64,000 bases of DNA, from the NCBI RefSeq assembly GCF_017874215.1, contig NZ_JAGGLB010000001.1, forward strand, positions 434,001 through 498,000, read 5' to 3'. Positions 9,015 through 17,922 of this stretch are shown here, in pieces. The position numbers and the translations under genes are program-made. Each line of letters starts with the position of its first letter. Positions within the stretch are counted from its first letter, which is position 1. The stretch comes from Paenibacillus eucommiae (lineage in GTDB: Bacteria; Bacillota; Bacilli; Paenibacillales; NBRC-103111). The notes under the pieces were generated by a model. The model did no database searches, was not told where the DNA came from, and worked only from the letters and a program-made list of their open reading frames with translations.

Positions 9015-9203
9015 AGTGGTTTTTAAAGTTAGGGTTAGCGCTAGTTGAACTTTTCATAATATCATTTCATTTTATGGTAAGACTGTTTGAGAGGGGCTGG
9101 GAGCAAGTACAAATTTATTGAGTCATCATTCCTCGATAAGACAGGGACTCCCAAGTGTGCCCCCATGGTTTTCGGCCTTACTTATGCATGCTTCTTCCTG
9201 CCG

Positions 9204-9482
9204 CTACTTATGCTTTTGTCGTTGATGCCACAGGGCTTCAATAAAGCAACTGCTCTTATCTTCCGAAAACGAATAATATACCTTATACTTGTCTATGAGT
9301 AAACGATATGTTCCTTTCCAAGAAGGCTCTTGAACAGGAATAGCTTCATTTAAAGTCAGGACTTGCCGCTCTATTCTGCATACCAAATCTTTCTTATATT
9401 GCCTGGTTTCTTGCTCAGAGAAATGAGTACTTTGAATCTGTCCCAGACTCTCTTTGGCCGATTTAGTCCATTTAATTTGCAT
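9204..9482 (-). CDS. RelE/ParE-family toxin
   Basis: A 92-residue basic protein with the RelE/ParE fold signature: an N-terminal strand and helix (IKWTKSAKESLGQIQ), a central KGTYRLLIDKYKVYYSF strand block and a C-terminal ALWHQRQKHK. In this family it would cleave mRNA on ribosomes or poison gyrase. Its ATG overlaps the antitoxin stop codon (TAATG), which gives translational coupling typical of toxin-antitoxin pairs. Confidence 0.8.
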   Translation of the reverse strand: MQIKWTKSAKESLGQIQSTHFSEQETRQYKKDLVCRIERQVLTLNEAIPVQEPSWKGTYRLLIDKYKVYYSFSEDKSSCFIEALWHQRQKHK

Positions 9483-9730
9483 TAGATATCTCCGTTTTCA
9501 ATAGCTTCCAATATGTCTTCGGTAGAAAACACGTTTCCGTTCGCTATATCCTTCTTCGCTTGCAGGATGAGTTGTTTCAGTTCAGGATCACTTTCGATTT
9601 CTTCTTGAACAATATTTTGCAAAGGCTGTATCAAGTAACGTTTTCCCTCGACATCCAATATCGTACTCTCGCTATCATGAAGCCATGTTTTGAACAATTC
9701 CGCACTTGTTTCATCCAATTTTTTTATCAC
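9482..9730 (-). CDS. Antitoxin partner of the RelE/ParE toxin
   Basis: An acidic protein of 82 residues (SDPELKQLILQAKKDIANG, then FSTEDILEAIENGDI), directly coupled to the toxin gene. The C-terminal half resembles the toxin-binding tails of RelB/Phd-like antitoxins; the N-terminal DNA-binding fold is not recognisable to me. The frame runs upstream to 9802, but that part contains an extended -10 box (TGTTATAAT), so I place the start at GTG 9730, behind a GGGGGG stretch. Confidence 0.7.
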   Translation of the reverse strand: MIKKLDETSAELFKTWLHDSESTILDVEGKRYLIQPLQNIVQEEIESDPELKQLILQAKKDIANGNVFSTEDILEAIENGDI

Positions 9731-9756
9731 AAGGAGTCCCCCCGTTTCACTTTTCA

Positions 9757-9775
9757 TTATATCTATTATAACATC
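9757..9775 (-). promoter_or_regulatory. Promoter of the toxin-antitoxin operon
   Basis: On the minus strand the sequence reads TGTTATAATAGATATAATG, giving an extended -10 (TGnTATAAT) and a second TATAAT. It lies just upstream of GTG 9730 and inside the open frame of the longer antitoxin version. Confidence 0.6.
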
Positions 9776-9794
9776 CTGTCTGCGCTTTCGATAC

Positions 9795-9831
9795 AACCCC
9801 ATCTTTTATATCAAGCTGCTCAGCGAATTTC
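9795..9831 (-). repeat. Copied internal fragment of the AbrB-type gene
   Basis: This 37-bp stretch matches 10271-10307, inside the AbrB-type gene, with one mismatch and in the same orientation. It encodes FAEQLDIKD in both places. It sits immediately upstream of the toxin-antitoxin promoter and next to the 9835-9974 repeat. Confidence 0.8.
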
Positions 9832-9834
9832 GAA

Positions 9835-9974
9835 GACGTAGTGGACATGAGATCCCTTATTTGCCCTAAAACGGGCTCAAACAGGAGAAAAAAGCCTCAA
9901 TAAGGGCTTCTGTGTCCGTAAGCATTTCAATATCATGCAATTTTGTCACAAATAACGGCTGTGATGTCCGTAAA
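9835..9974. repeat. Three-site TTACGGACA array (family 1, inverted copy)
   Basis: Read on the minus strand, this matches 1227-1416 closely (both contain CACAGCCGTTATTTGTGACA) but lacks about 50 bp that hold one of the inverted sites. It shows that arrays gain or lose whole pitch units. Confidence 0.85.
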
Positions 9975-9975
9975 C

Positions 9976-10026
9976 CCTTCAATGATTTCCACACCGAATT
10001 GTTTATGCATCCTTATCCCTCTTCAA
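9976..10026 (-). repeat. Copied 5' end of the esterase gene
   Basis: About 51 bp match 12035-12086 with one mismatch. The copy encodes the first residues of the esterase (MHKQFGVEIIEG), then breaks off at the repeat array. It lies directly after the AbrB stop codon, and the matching segment extends into the AbrB 3' end. Coordinates are good to one base. Confidence 0.8.
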
Positions 10027-10396
10027 CATCAGCAAATAGCTCTGCAGTCGGATCGTCTCCGCTCTTATGATTACGAGCAATTTTAGCCGCTTCATCAATC
10101 ATCTTTTCAATAGCTGGCCGCACTCTATCTTGAATTGCTTTAAAAGCCTGAACTAGTTCTTTCCCAGTTAATCCTTGTTCAACTAAATCCTCAAGAATAA
10201 GATCAGCAAATCCATCGCCTTGTTCACGGACTGGACGTATAATAAGTTCGGTACCTCTCAATACAATCTCAACCTCATCTTTTATATCAAGCTGCTCAGC
10301 GAATTTCTGTGGTATAGTAATCTGGCGTTTTGATGATACTCGAACCCTTTTAGATTCCAGATGGATCGGCGCCGCCTCTCGTAGTGCTTTTACCAT
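10013..10396 (-). CDS. AbrB/MazE-type DNA-binding protein
   Basis: A 127-residue protein with a swapped-hairpin AbrB domain at about residues 15-55 (VSSKRQITIPQKFAEQLDI, then EVEIVLRGTELIIRPV), followed by a helical tail ending in DVEEG. Proteins of this form are usually antitoxins placed before a RelE/ParE gene. Here no toxin follows directly; instead comes a fragment of the esterase start and a repeat, then a separate toxin-antitoxin pair. It may be an orphan antitoxin left by rearrangement, or it may act as a transcription factor. Confidence 0.8.
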   Translation of the reverse strand: MVKALREAAPIHLESKRVRVSSKRQITIPQKFAEQLDIKDEVEIVLRGTELIIRPVREQGDGFADLILEDLVEQGLTGKELVQAFKAIQDRVRPAIEKMIDEAAKIARNHKSGDDPTAELFADVEEG

Positions 10397-10548
10397 AGGT
10401 ATACCCCTCCATTTTTACAAATTATTCCATTAATATCATTGTTTTATTTCTTTATTTTACTATGTTTTTTTTGTTTTCAATAGGCATTGCTTTGTTATTC
10501 GTAGAGAACCCCTTCAGTCGCTTAAGTGAAAACATAATTGACTTTATA

Positions 10549-10595
10549 AAAAAAGACAAAACGCCCCAAAACAAGGTAGCGTTCTGTCTTTCAAT
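10549..10595 (-). terminator. Terminator of the esterase gene
   Basis: GACAAAACGC and GCGTTCTGTC form a hairpin. On the minus strand it is followed by a T run (GTCTTTTTTTAT), right after the esterase stop. Confidence 0.75.
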
Positions 10596-10603
10596 AGTTT
10601 CTT

Positions 10604-12070
10604 CTATTCCTCTTCCGATGCAATCTCCAAACCATAAAACGAAAGCATAGGCATCTGCGTTTCTGTATCCATAGGCAGGAAGGCGGCGGGGTTGGCTTCG
10701 AATGCTCCATGGACAACTACTGTTCCTTCGACTGGGCGGGGAAGCAGCAGCTCGATCCTGTTTCCGCGTATGACCCGCCAGTCTGTTATGGCTAACAATC
10801 CATTTGAGTCTTCAATGGAAAAAATGACTTCACTTGGGCCGCTTGCGAATAATTCGCCCAGCACATCGTTAAATTCGAGTATTACCGACTGCATCCAAGT
10901 AGGCGACTTGATACCGAACACTGCTTTTCTGACATTTGGCGCGCGGTGTGGCAATGATTTTCCGTACAAATTGGCCAGAGCAGTCCTTCCCAAGCGTTCA
11001 CCGATAAGTAAATTGCCTGCCGGACTATTATGAATGTGATCGGATAAAGGACAATCGAGTGCCGGGACCACATACACATGTTCAAGCTGCATGGCAGCAA
11101 GACGCTGGGCTTCGCGAACCTTTCCCCAGAATGGGTCATCTTCCTCTATCACCCAGTCCCCTGTACACCTGTTCAACTGCACTGTCAAAATGGGAAGCTC
11201 TGTGTTGTTCAAATCTTTTCGCCAGTACTTCACTACGTTGGAGAACCGCTCCAGATAGGTTTGAGCATTGTCAGGACTACAGTCACTGCATCCCTGATAC
11301 CACAAAATGCCTTTAACACTTCCCCCGGCGGATTCAATGATTTCCAGCATGTTACGGTATAAATCACCATCCTCATCGGGGTTCCATCGTCCCAAGGGTG
11401 AACCGCCCAGTGCGGTTTGCAGCAGACCGATTGGCAGACCTGTTTCTTTTCTAATTTTCCTGGCAAAAGCGAGGTAAGGAGAATGGCCGGGATTTACCGG
11501 CTCACGATGCAGGGTATGAATCATCTGATTCGATTCGTTGAACGGATGCGTCGCCAAATCCCAGTGTCCGTTGTTGCGCAGCAAATGAATGCCTATTTCA
11601 GGCGGATCGGTTACCGGTCCTTTGCCATAGCCTGCCGCGTTGCTTTGCCCTGCTATTACCCAAATATCACCGATGCCGACGTGATGAATCATATCTCCTC
11701 GCGCAGCAAACCCCATCGGCTGTTCGTCGTCCATCCGCAGACAGCTTTCGATCCGGTAAAGCCCGCCTGCAGCGATACCTGAAATCGTAATCTGCCACTG
11801 TTGAGCGACACCCTTTTCGCTCTTTTCGCTCTTGTCGTTCAGGTCACTGCTGGCGCTCCTGTTACTCATGTCGCAGGGCTGCCAGGGAACGACGGTTTCG
11901 CCGCCGTCCTCCTTGACAATACGGACATACACCTGCTCCCTTTCGGATACCGATCCGCTTTGTGCGGACCAGCATCCTTTTAAGTGTATCGTCCCAAAGC
12001 CTTGCTTCTGTTGAATAATCGCCCAGTGCTGCGGCCCTTCAATGATTTCCACACCGAATTGTTTATGCAT
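10604..12070 (-). CDS. SASA-type carbohydrate acetylesterase
   Basis: A 488-residue protein of the sialate O-acetylesterase (SGNH-like) family, which removes acetyl groups from sugars. The catalytic serine block is VIAGQSNAAGYG near residue 145, a further family block is GILWYQGCSDC near 265, and SDHIHNSPAGN near 360 supplies the Asp-x-x-His pair. There is no signal peptide, so it probably acts on imported oligosaccharides. It starts 21 bp after the stop of the large SLH protein and is probably in its operon. The substrate is more likely an acetylated plant or microbial glycan than sialic acid, because no sialate genes are near. Confidence 0.75.
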   Translation of the reverse strand: MHKQFGVEIIEGPQHWAIIQQKQGFGTIHLKGCWSAQSGSVSEREQVYVRIVKEDGGETVVPWQPCDMSNRSASSDLNDKSEKSEKGVAQQWQITISGIAAGGLYRIESCLRMDDEQPMGFAARGDMIHHVGIGDIWVIAGQSNAAGYGKGPVTDPPEIGIHLLRNNGHWDLATHPFNESNQMIHTLHREPVNPGHSPYLAFARKIRKETGLPIGLLQTALGGSPLGRWNPDEDGDLYRNMLEIIESAGGSVKGILWYQGCSDCSPDNAQTYLERFSNVVKYWRKDLNNTELPILTVQLNRCTGDWVIEEDDPFWGKVREAQRLAAMQLEHVYVVPALDCPLSDHIHNSPAGNLLIGERLGRTALANLYGKSLPHRAPNVRKAVFGIKSPTWMQSVILEFNDVLGELFASGPSEVIFSIEDSNGLLAITDWRVIRGNRIELLLPRPVEGTVVVHGAFEANPAAFLPMDTETQMPMLSFYGLEIASEEE

Positions 12071-12090
12071 CCTTAACCCTCTTCAAGTTG

Positions 12091-15000
12091 TTATTCCTCA
12101 AGTGTAACCGTCTTAAAGTCAGACCAGCTCCACACCGATCCGCCTCCCCAGCCGAAAAACCCTTCCATGCCGTGATACTCGCGGAAAAAGAACGCCTTCA
12201 GTGTCTTGCTTACACTTGGATCCACATTGATGCTTGCAAATGGAATTACCTTAATCGCATTCCAACGGTCTGTTCCAACTTTGGCATGGGCTTCCCACTC
12301 TGTTGTAAATGCACCATTTGCATTAGGTCCACTGTATTCGATCTGGACGGCTTTCGGATTTACAAAAAATGCATAGTAAGAGCTTCCGGTCAAATCACCG
12401 GTAATATACGTTTCTACATCATCATCTGCCCCGCTTGACCACCAATGAGCAGAAGTAACTGTATCGCTTGCGACAATCTTCGATACGTCATCATCGAAAT
12501 TTTCATAGCCGACGTAAAGATTTTCTTCATCCCACAGCAGACGTACTTTGGTTTCTACAGGAGCCCTATTCGTTGTTCCTAAATGAAAGAATTCCGTAAC
12601 TGGCTCTGCATCTGCCCACGGACCTTGGCTGAAATCAAGCCCGTTAATGATCTCCTCCTTGCTTGCTGTCGTTTTGGTTGCTTTTGCACTCAGGTTTGGA
12701 AGCTCTCCAATCTTTAAAACCATTGCTTCAAAAGTCGCTTTAATCGGTTCGATTCTCAGCTTTTCTTTTGCATCAGCCAACGACCAGGCTTCATTCAGCG
12801 CCGCCTGTGCTGCATCCTTAATTCCCGCTTTTATCACATAAGTCCCGATATAAGTGTTAGCACTTGTGTTATAAGCTATCGGCTGTTGATCGTAATTCCA
12901 CCCTTGTTCAATCAGATCATAATATCGACGCATCGGTTCTGCGGCAGCTCCATAAGCTTTCTGAATATACTCCTGCTTTAATTGCTCGATATCGGCATCT
13001 GGATTCCAATACAGCTTCTGGAACAACCAGAATTGCAGCGCATTGATTGACCAATTCGGAACTCTCGCGTCAATAAGGCCTTCGGGAATGACGCCCGTAA
13101 TTCCCAAATCCCTGTAATACTTCATATCCGCCTGTACTTTATCGGCAATTGGTCTCTCGTAGGTGTCGGAAAGGAAAGAGCCATAGTAGTTATACATTAC
13201 CACATTGGTTGTTTTCTCTAACCAACCCTCTAATTTAAGTCTATGACTATAATTCATACTGCTCTCATCGCTAGTGTTAAATGGAACCCGATCATCTCCG
13301 GTAAGCGGAGCCATAACGATGACAATGTTGTCCTCCAATTTAACCCTGGGCGGGATATCCGTAAAAAAGTAGGCGAACGTGACGATTTTGACATTCGGGT
13401 AGGTCGCTTTCACTTCGGCGGCAATCTTGTTTAAGAACGAATAAAATACAGTCGATTTATAATCTGCTTCGTCAGGCTGAATCACGGTACCGTCTTCTGT
13501 CGTAAATGGCGAACTGCTTAACTCTCCTTGATTAAAGTAATGATTATCGTTGATGCCAATACCAACATATTCGATTGGGTGCTCGACCAAAAACTGCTTC
13601 ACCCTCCCAGCAATTACGCCCGGTACGTCTGGATGATAGAAGTTAATTTGCGTATCATCGGCGACCGGAATGTAATTCCCATTACTATCCTTGTTGTAAT
13701 AGTCCTTATGCGAGTCGAAATACAGTTCATTGGGCAGCCAGTATCCAAGATTATGACCGAGAGTGAACGACTTCACGCCAACGGCTTCATGCCGTTCCCA
13801 GAGTGGGAGATTTGCGAATTCGGCCATCTTGGCATTCATTTTGTTGCGTGCCATCATCGCTTCTGTGCCGGGATCCTCGTGATATTCCCCATTGGCACCG
13901 TAACCGGTAAGATTCCATCCTCGCACCTTGAACGGCGATTTTTCAACATAATCGACTTTGGTGGCCTCGATTGTAGTTAGTGGATCATACAGGGTGCCGA
14001 TATCCGTTGATCGGGTCCAAAGCACACCCGCATTTTTCTCTAGAAAATCATACACGCCGTTCAACACACCTTTAGGCTCGGTACCAAGAATATAAATCCG
14101 ATTACCGGATTTTCGAATGGCATATCCGTCCGAATGCTGCAAATAGGCAATATCGTCTGGGAAGAGGTTGGCTGATACAGGATAAGATTCGGTCGTCCCC
14201 AAAATAATTTGCAGTCGCTCCTCGCTAGTACCGCTGTCTGCACCTAGTGTATGAACTTCTGGTAACTTACTTACCTTATGCAGCGCCATCTGCGGCTGCT
14301 CCACATCCAGCGAGGTTTCATTGTCCTGTTGCCCACTATCAGTCAACATTAATGAAACATCGTCAATCCATAATTTATCCGTTCCAGCTATAATATAGAA
14401 ATAGATCCAGACATAGTCCAATTGAGTCTCTGCCTGCGGTGTATACTTCAGCTCGATATGGGTCCAATCATCTGTTACGTCTAACAATGCTTGAGGTGTA
14501 CCCGGTACGTATTCCCCATTATTTTTCATCTCCATGAATTGCCCGATAACCTTCTGACCTTGCGCAGCACTGCCCTTAACCCATGCTTCCAGCACATACT
14601 CGCGTCCCGGCTCCAGTTTCAGTTGTTGATCCGTAGTTGCATAAATGTATTCCCACTGCCCCAAATCGATTCGCAGCGAATTTGCTCCGCTGTGCGACTC
14701 TTGATTGTCCAATTCGCCTGAGGGCACATTCCAGCCTTCGGGTAAATTGCTGCCAGCTGCCTTCTTTTCAAACCCCGGGTTGGAGATGAGGTTTTTCACC
14801 GGTTCGGGTTCAGGTGCCGGACTGTCTCCAACTTCTCTCAAAGTGACGTCATCAATCCATAACTTATCCGTTCCCGCTACGATATAGAAGTAGATCCAGG
14901 CAAAGTCCAACTGGGTCTCCGCTTGCGGCGTATATTTCAGCTGGACACGCGTCCAATCATTTGTTACGTTCAACGATGCTTGAGATGTACCCGGAGTGTA

Positions 15001-17229
15001 TTCCCCGTTATTTTTCATCTCCATGAATTGCGCGATAATCTTCTGACCTTGCGCAGCACTGCCCTTCACCCATGCTTCCAGCACATACTCGCGTCCCGGC
15101 TCCAGTTTCAGTTGTTGATCCGTAGTTGCATAAATATATTCCCACTGCCCCAGATCGATTCGCAGTGAATTCTCTCCACTGTGCGACTCTTGATTGTCCA
15201 ATGCGCCTGAGGGCACATTCCAGCCTTCGGGTAAATTGCTACCAGCTGCCTTCTTTTCAAAACCGGGGTTGGAGATCAGATTCCGGTCCAGATTTACTGT
15301 CAGGGTCATTGTAGACGGCGGAATATCGTCGGCGCTTGCCTGAATGGAAACGGTATAAATACCATCCATTATCGTGTTCAGCACCTCAACGGTGCCGTTA
15401 ACGCTCTTGCTTTCTTTGGCTCCGAGTTCCACTTCGTTAAGAAAGGTAGAGGCAATCGGTCCGCTATCGGTCTGTATCAGTTGTACGCGAACGCCGTTAC
15501 TTCCGTTGTTAATCAACTGGATTTGAATCGGATAAATGCCACTTTTCTTGATGTCGAGTTTATTGCTCCACAGTTGGGCACTAACGGAAATACCATCGAC
15601 TTCCCCTTTCAGAATCGGAAGCTCTGCTCCACTGACCATCTTGACAGTACTTTGCAATTCTTCTGCCGCAAAGCTCTCCATTTCACTAGCATCGGGACTA
15701 ATTAAAATATCCGCATTAGCTATCCCGTTTTTAGTGATGTAAGCAGCAGCTGGGCTTGGGCTTGGACTCACGCTTGGGCTCGGACTAGCAGTCGGGCTAG
15801 GAGTCAAACTCCCCGACGAAGATCCCGGAGAAGTCGTCGATGGAGCACCTGCTCCTTCTTCCTTGTCCGGCTTGTGCTCGAACGTCGATCCTTTAGCTTT
15901 CTCGCCATAGCTTGCCTTCTCAATCTTACCATCTCCCAGCACCTTGATCACAGCATCCAGGATCAAGGATATGATGGCTGCATCCTTGCCAAGAGTAAGC
16001 GTCGTACCAGCTGCGCCCTCTGCTAAGTTAAACTGCTTGATCGTGCCATCTTTCATCTCAATATTTACACCAGAAGCTTCTACCTGGACGGTACCAAAAC
16101 TCCCCTTCAATACCACTTTTGCTCCCGCCTCAAGCTCCTTAGCCAATTTCACTATGGCGATCGAATTCACAGCAGCATTCGAAACTCCAGCTTCAACAGT
16201 AGCAGGCGAATTCACCAAAAGCTCTTCAGCCGTCGATGACCCTTCAAAAACAACACGCACAGCTCCATCCGCTTTATCAATTACAACTATGCTTAAGATA
16301 GTGTTCTCAAAGTGAATACTATTGGGTCCCCCACCCTTCACAGTAGTTGTTCCTGTTACTTTGACATTTTTGAGAATTACGTCTCCTTCACCAATGCCTT
16401 CTGCCAGCAAGAGCTTCCCCTTGATCTCCATGTTTTGCAAGGTAACTCCAGGAGCATTCACGATCACATTGGTCAAAACCAATGGCGTACCTGACTCAGG
16501 TCCATAGGTTCCAGCTTTATCATATACGGTTTCCCTGAGAGCCAAAGCCCTGTCCAGAACAGCAATCGCCTCAGCTCTGGTTATGTTTCCGGTCGGCCTG
16601 AAGGTTCCATCCTCATAACCATCCATAATGCCTTTATCGATAACCGCACCTAGCGAGCCTTTGCTCCATTCCGGGCGGTTCTTGGCATCACTGAACTTAT
16701 CTGCGCCATCAGTCTTTTGCAGCGACAGCATGCCTGCTATCATCACGGCCATTTCTTCACGCGAAAGAGCGCGATCCGGTCTAAAGGTTTCATCCTCATA
16801 GCCCGTTATGTAACCAGCATGCTGCGCTTTTGCCACTTCCTCATAAAACCAGCTTGCTGCCGGAACATCACTGAATGTAACAGCACTTTTGTCCATAAAT
16901 CCAAAGGATTTATTAACAAGCGTAATCAATTCACTACGTATGATTGCGTTGTCAGGCTGGAAGGTTCCATCGGGATAACCCGCTAATAATCCTTGCTCCA
17001 GCCACTTTGTTATTGCTTTCTCGCCCCAATGTCCGGCAATATCCGTTACCGAAGCACGGCTAACCGCAGATTCTGCAGCCTCATTGTCTACGGCATTAAC
17101 CTCTATACTAGCGGCATTAGACTTTGCCGGAATGGAAGAGAGGAGCAAGCAGCACATCATGACGAGCGCCATACTTTGCTTCCATAAAAGACGCCTCGCT
17201 TTTTTCCTGTTCATATTCATAGTATCCAT
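12091..17229 (-). CDS. SLH-anchored giant DUF4838 surface glycosidase-like protein
   Basis: A 1712-residue exported protein. In order it has a signal peptide (to about residue 40, ending SNAAS), three SLH modules (about 60-240; DIAGHWGEKAITKWL, GYEDETFRPDRALSREEMA), a repetitive beta-helix-like region (240-450), a Pro/Ser linker near 476, a CARDB-like beta region (500-640), two near-identical CBM4/9-like modules (about 650-800 and 810-960), an alpha-glucuronidase-N-like domain (about 1000-1075), the DUF4838 domain (about 1100-1440) and a C-terminal CBM9-like domain (1530-1712; LLWDEENLYVGYE). SLH modules bind wall pyruvylated polymer. DUF4838 proteins resemble GH67/GH20-fold hydrolases, but their activity is not settled. 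Confidence 0.8.
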   Translation of the reverse strand: MDTMNMNRKKARRLLWKQSMALVMMCCLLLSSIPAKSNAASIEVNAVDNEAAESAVSRASVTDIAGHWGEKAITKWLEQGLLAGYPDGTFQPDNAIIRSELITLVNKSFGFMDKSAVTFSDVPAASWFYEEVAKAQHAGYITGYEDETFRPDRALSREEMAVMIAGMLSLQKTDGADKFSDAKNRPEWSKGSLGAVIDKGIMDGYEDGTFRPTGNITRAEAIAVLDRALALRETVYDKAGTYGPESGTPLVLTNVIVNAPGVTLQNMEIKGKLLLAEGIGEGDVILKNVKVTGTTTVKGGGPNSIHFENTILSIVVIDKADGAVRVVFEGSSTAEELLVNSPATVEAGVSNAAVNSIAIVKLAKELEAGAKVVLKGSFGTVQVEASGVNIEMKDGTIKQFNLAEGAAGTTLTLGKDAAIISLILDAVIKVLGDGKIEKASYGEKAKGSTFEHKPDKEEGAGAPSTTSPGSSSGSLTPSPTASPSPSVSPSPSPAAAYITKNGIANADILISPDASEMESFAAEELQSTVKMVSGAELPILKGEVDGISVSAQLWSNKLDIKKSGIYPIQIQLINNGSNGVRVQLIQTDSGPIASTFLNEVELGAKESKSVNGTVEVLNTIMDGIYTVSIQASADDIPPSTMTLTVNLDRNLISNPGFEKKAAGSNLPEGWNVPSGALDNQESHSGENSLRIDLGQWEYIYATTDQQLKLEPGREYVLEAWVKGSAAQGQKIIAQFMEMKNNGEYTPGTSQASLNVTNDWTRVQLKYTPQAETQLDFAWIYFYIVAGTDKLWIDDVTLREVGDSPAPEPEPVKNLISNPGFEKKAAGSNLPEGWNVPSGELDNQESHSGANSLRIDLGQWEYIYATTDQQLKLEPGREYVLEAWVKGSAAQGQKVIGQFMEMKNNGEYVPGTPQALLDVTDDWTHIELKYTPQAETQLDYVWIYFYIIAGTDKLWIDDVSLMLTDSGQQDNETSLDVEQPQMALHKVSKLPEVHTLGADSGTSEERLQIILGTTESYPVSANLFPDDIAYLQHSDGYAIRKSGNRIYILGTEPKGVLNGVYDFLEKNAGVLWTRSTDIGTLYDPLTTIEATKVDYVEKSPFKVRGWNLTGYGANGEYHEDPGTEAMMARNKMNAKMAEFANLPLWERHEAVGVKSFTLGHNLGYWLPNELYFDSHKDYYNKDSNGNYIPVADDTQINFYHPDVPGVIAGRVKQFLVEHPIEYVGIGINDNHYFNQGELSSSPFTTEDGTVIQPDEADYKSTVFYSFLNKIAAEVKATYPNVKIVTFAYFFTDIPPRVKLEDNIVIVMAPLTGDDRVPFNTSDESSMNYSHRLKLEGWLEKTTNVVMYNYYGSFLSDTYERPIADKVQADMKYYRDLGITGVIPEGLIDARVPNWSINALQFWLFQKLYWNPDADIEQLKQEYIQKAYGAAAEPMRRYYDLIEQGWNYDQQPIAYNTSANTYIGTYVIKAGIKDAAQAALNEAWSLADAKEKLRIEPIKATFEAMVLKIGELPNLSAKATKTTASKEEIINGLDFSQGPWADAEPVTEFFHLGTTNRAPVETKVRLLWDEENLYVGYENFDDDVSKIVASDTVTSAHWWSSGADDDVETYITGDLTGSSYYAFFVNPKAVQIEYSGPNANGAFTTEWEAHAKVGTDRWNAIKVIPFASINVDPSVSKTLKAFFFREYHGMEGFFGWGGGSVWSWSDFKTVTLEE
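14345..14792 (-). repeat. Tandem duplicated CBM module, copy A
   Basis: This copy lies 489 bp from copy B, at about 90 percent identity by eye. Both encode a CBM4/9-like jelly roll beginning NPGFEKKAAGSNLPEGWNVP. Several stretches are identical at the DNA level, so the duplication is recent or kept uniform by gene conversion. Confidence 0.85.
14834..15281 (-). repeat. Tandem duplicated CBM module, copy B
   Basis: The upstream (N-terminal) partner of copy A in the same reading frame. The two encoded modules differ at few positions, for example IIAQF versus VIGQF. Confidence 0.85.
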
Positions 17230-17247
17230 TTTTCTAAAAGTCCCCTT

Positions 17248-17667
17248 TCACATATTCGAAGTAGCTTGATTTCTAAACACCTGCGGAGTCACCTGATTTT
17301 TCTTTTTGAAAAACCGGATAAAGGCATGAGAAGAATTATAGCCTAAGGTGGCTGCGATCTCGTGCACCTTCATGTGACTTTTCTGCAGTAAATCCTTGGC
17401 TCTGCGGTCCCGAAATTCGGTTAAATATTCCGACAGTCCATTCCCGGTAATTTGCTTGTAGAGCCGCGATAAATAAGAAGGATTTAATTGCACATGATCA
17501 GCCAATTGATGGAGCGAAATGTCGGTGGAAATTTGATTGTTAATATACTCGTGAACTTTGATCACCGCATCATGGGTAACCTCCTCCCGCCCATTCGACC
17601 GGTAAGCTTCCATGTGGCATTCTCCCCAGCTGCCCTTCGTGTCATTCTGTACCATTATCTTTTGCAT
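17248..17667 (-). pseudogene. Chimeric ORF: oxidoreductase leader fused to an AraC-type HTH end
   Basis: The ORF has 139 codons. Residues 12-23 (GSWGECHMEAYRS) match the N-terminus of the Gfo/Idh/MocA protein at 28867 (GSWAECHVEAYQA) in the same frame. From residue 30 on it is an HTH_18 domain (LNPSYLSRLYKQITGNGLSE) nearly identical to the end of the YesN-type regulator at 21379. Receiver and linker are absent. It looks like a deletion fusion between two genes of a duplicated locus. The HTH is intact, so a small DNA-binding product is possible. It ends 19 bp before the giant SLH gene. Confidence 0.7.
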
Positions 17668-17905
17668 GATTGCGATCGCTCTCTTTCTTAATCATTCGCT
17701 TCAGCTGAGCCGCATAGCGAGATCCGGAACAGGGTGTGCTTTTCCAAGCGATACAGGTATAATAAAGAAAGATTTGAGTTCGCTTGACATCGCTTTCATT
17801 AAGCCGATAGCGGATATGTTTAGAATAGACAACAAAGGGCCCAAGCACCATGCCATTTTGTGCAAAGTATTTATACTTTTCGAGACGGTACTGAATAAAA
17901 TTGCC
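17668..17905 (-). repeat. Diverged copy of the Gfo/Idh/MocA leader region
   Basis: On the minus strand this region starts with AAAGTATAAATACTTTGCAC and ends with GAGCGATCGCA. It resembles 28732-28866 upstream of the oxidoreductase (AAAGTATAATTAATCTGTAC ... GAGCGATCGCA). The shared leader shows that the fusion ORF kept the oxidoreductase promoter side. I see no separate gene here. Confidence 0.6.
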
Positions 17906-17922
17906 GGATAAGGGGCGGGAAT

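Noticed and set aside
9087..9302. 71-codon frame after MarR copy 2
   Set aside because: It overlaps the toxin gene on the other strand and lacks a ribosome binding site.
10604..12070. Sialic acid catabolism locus
   Set aside because: Only a SASA-type esterase supports it; no sialidase, NanA, NanE or sialate transporter is in the window.
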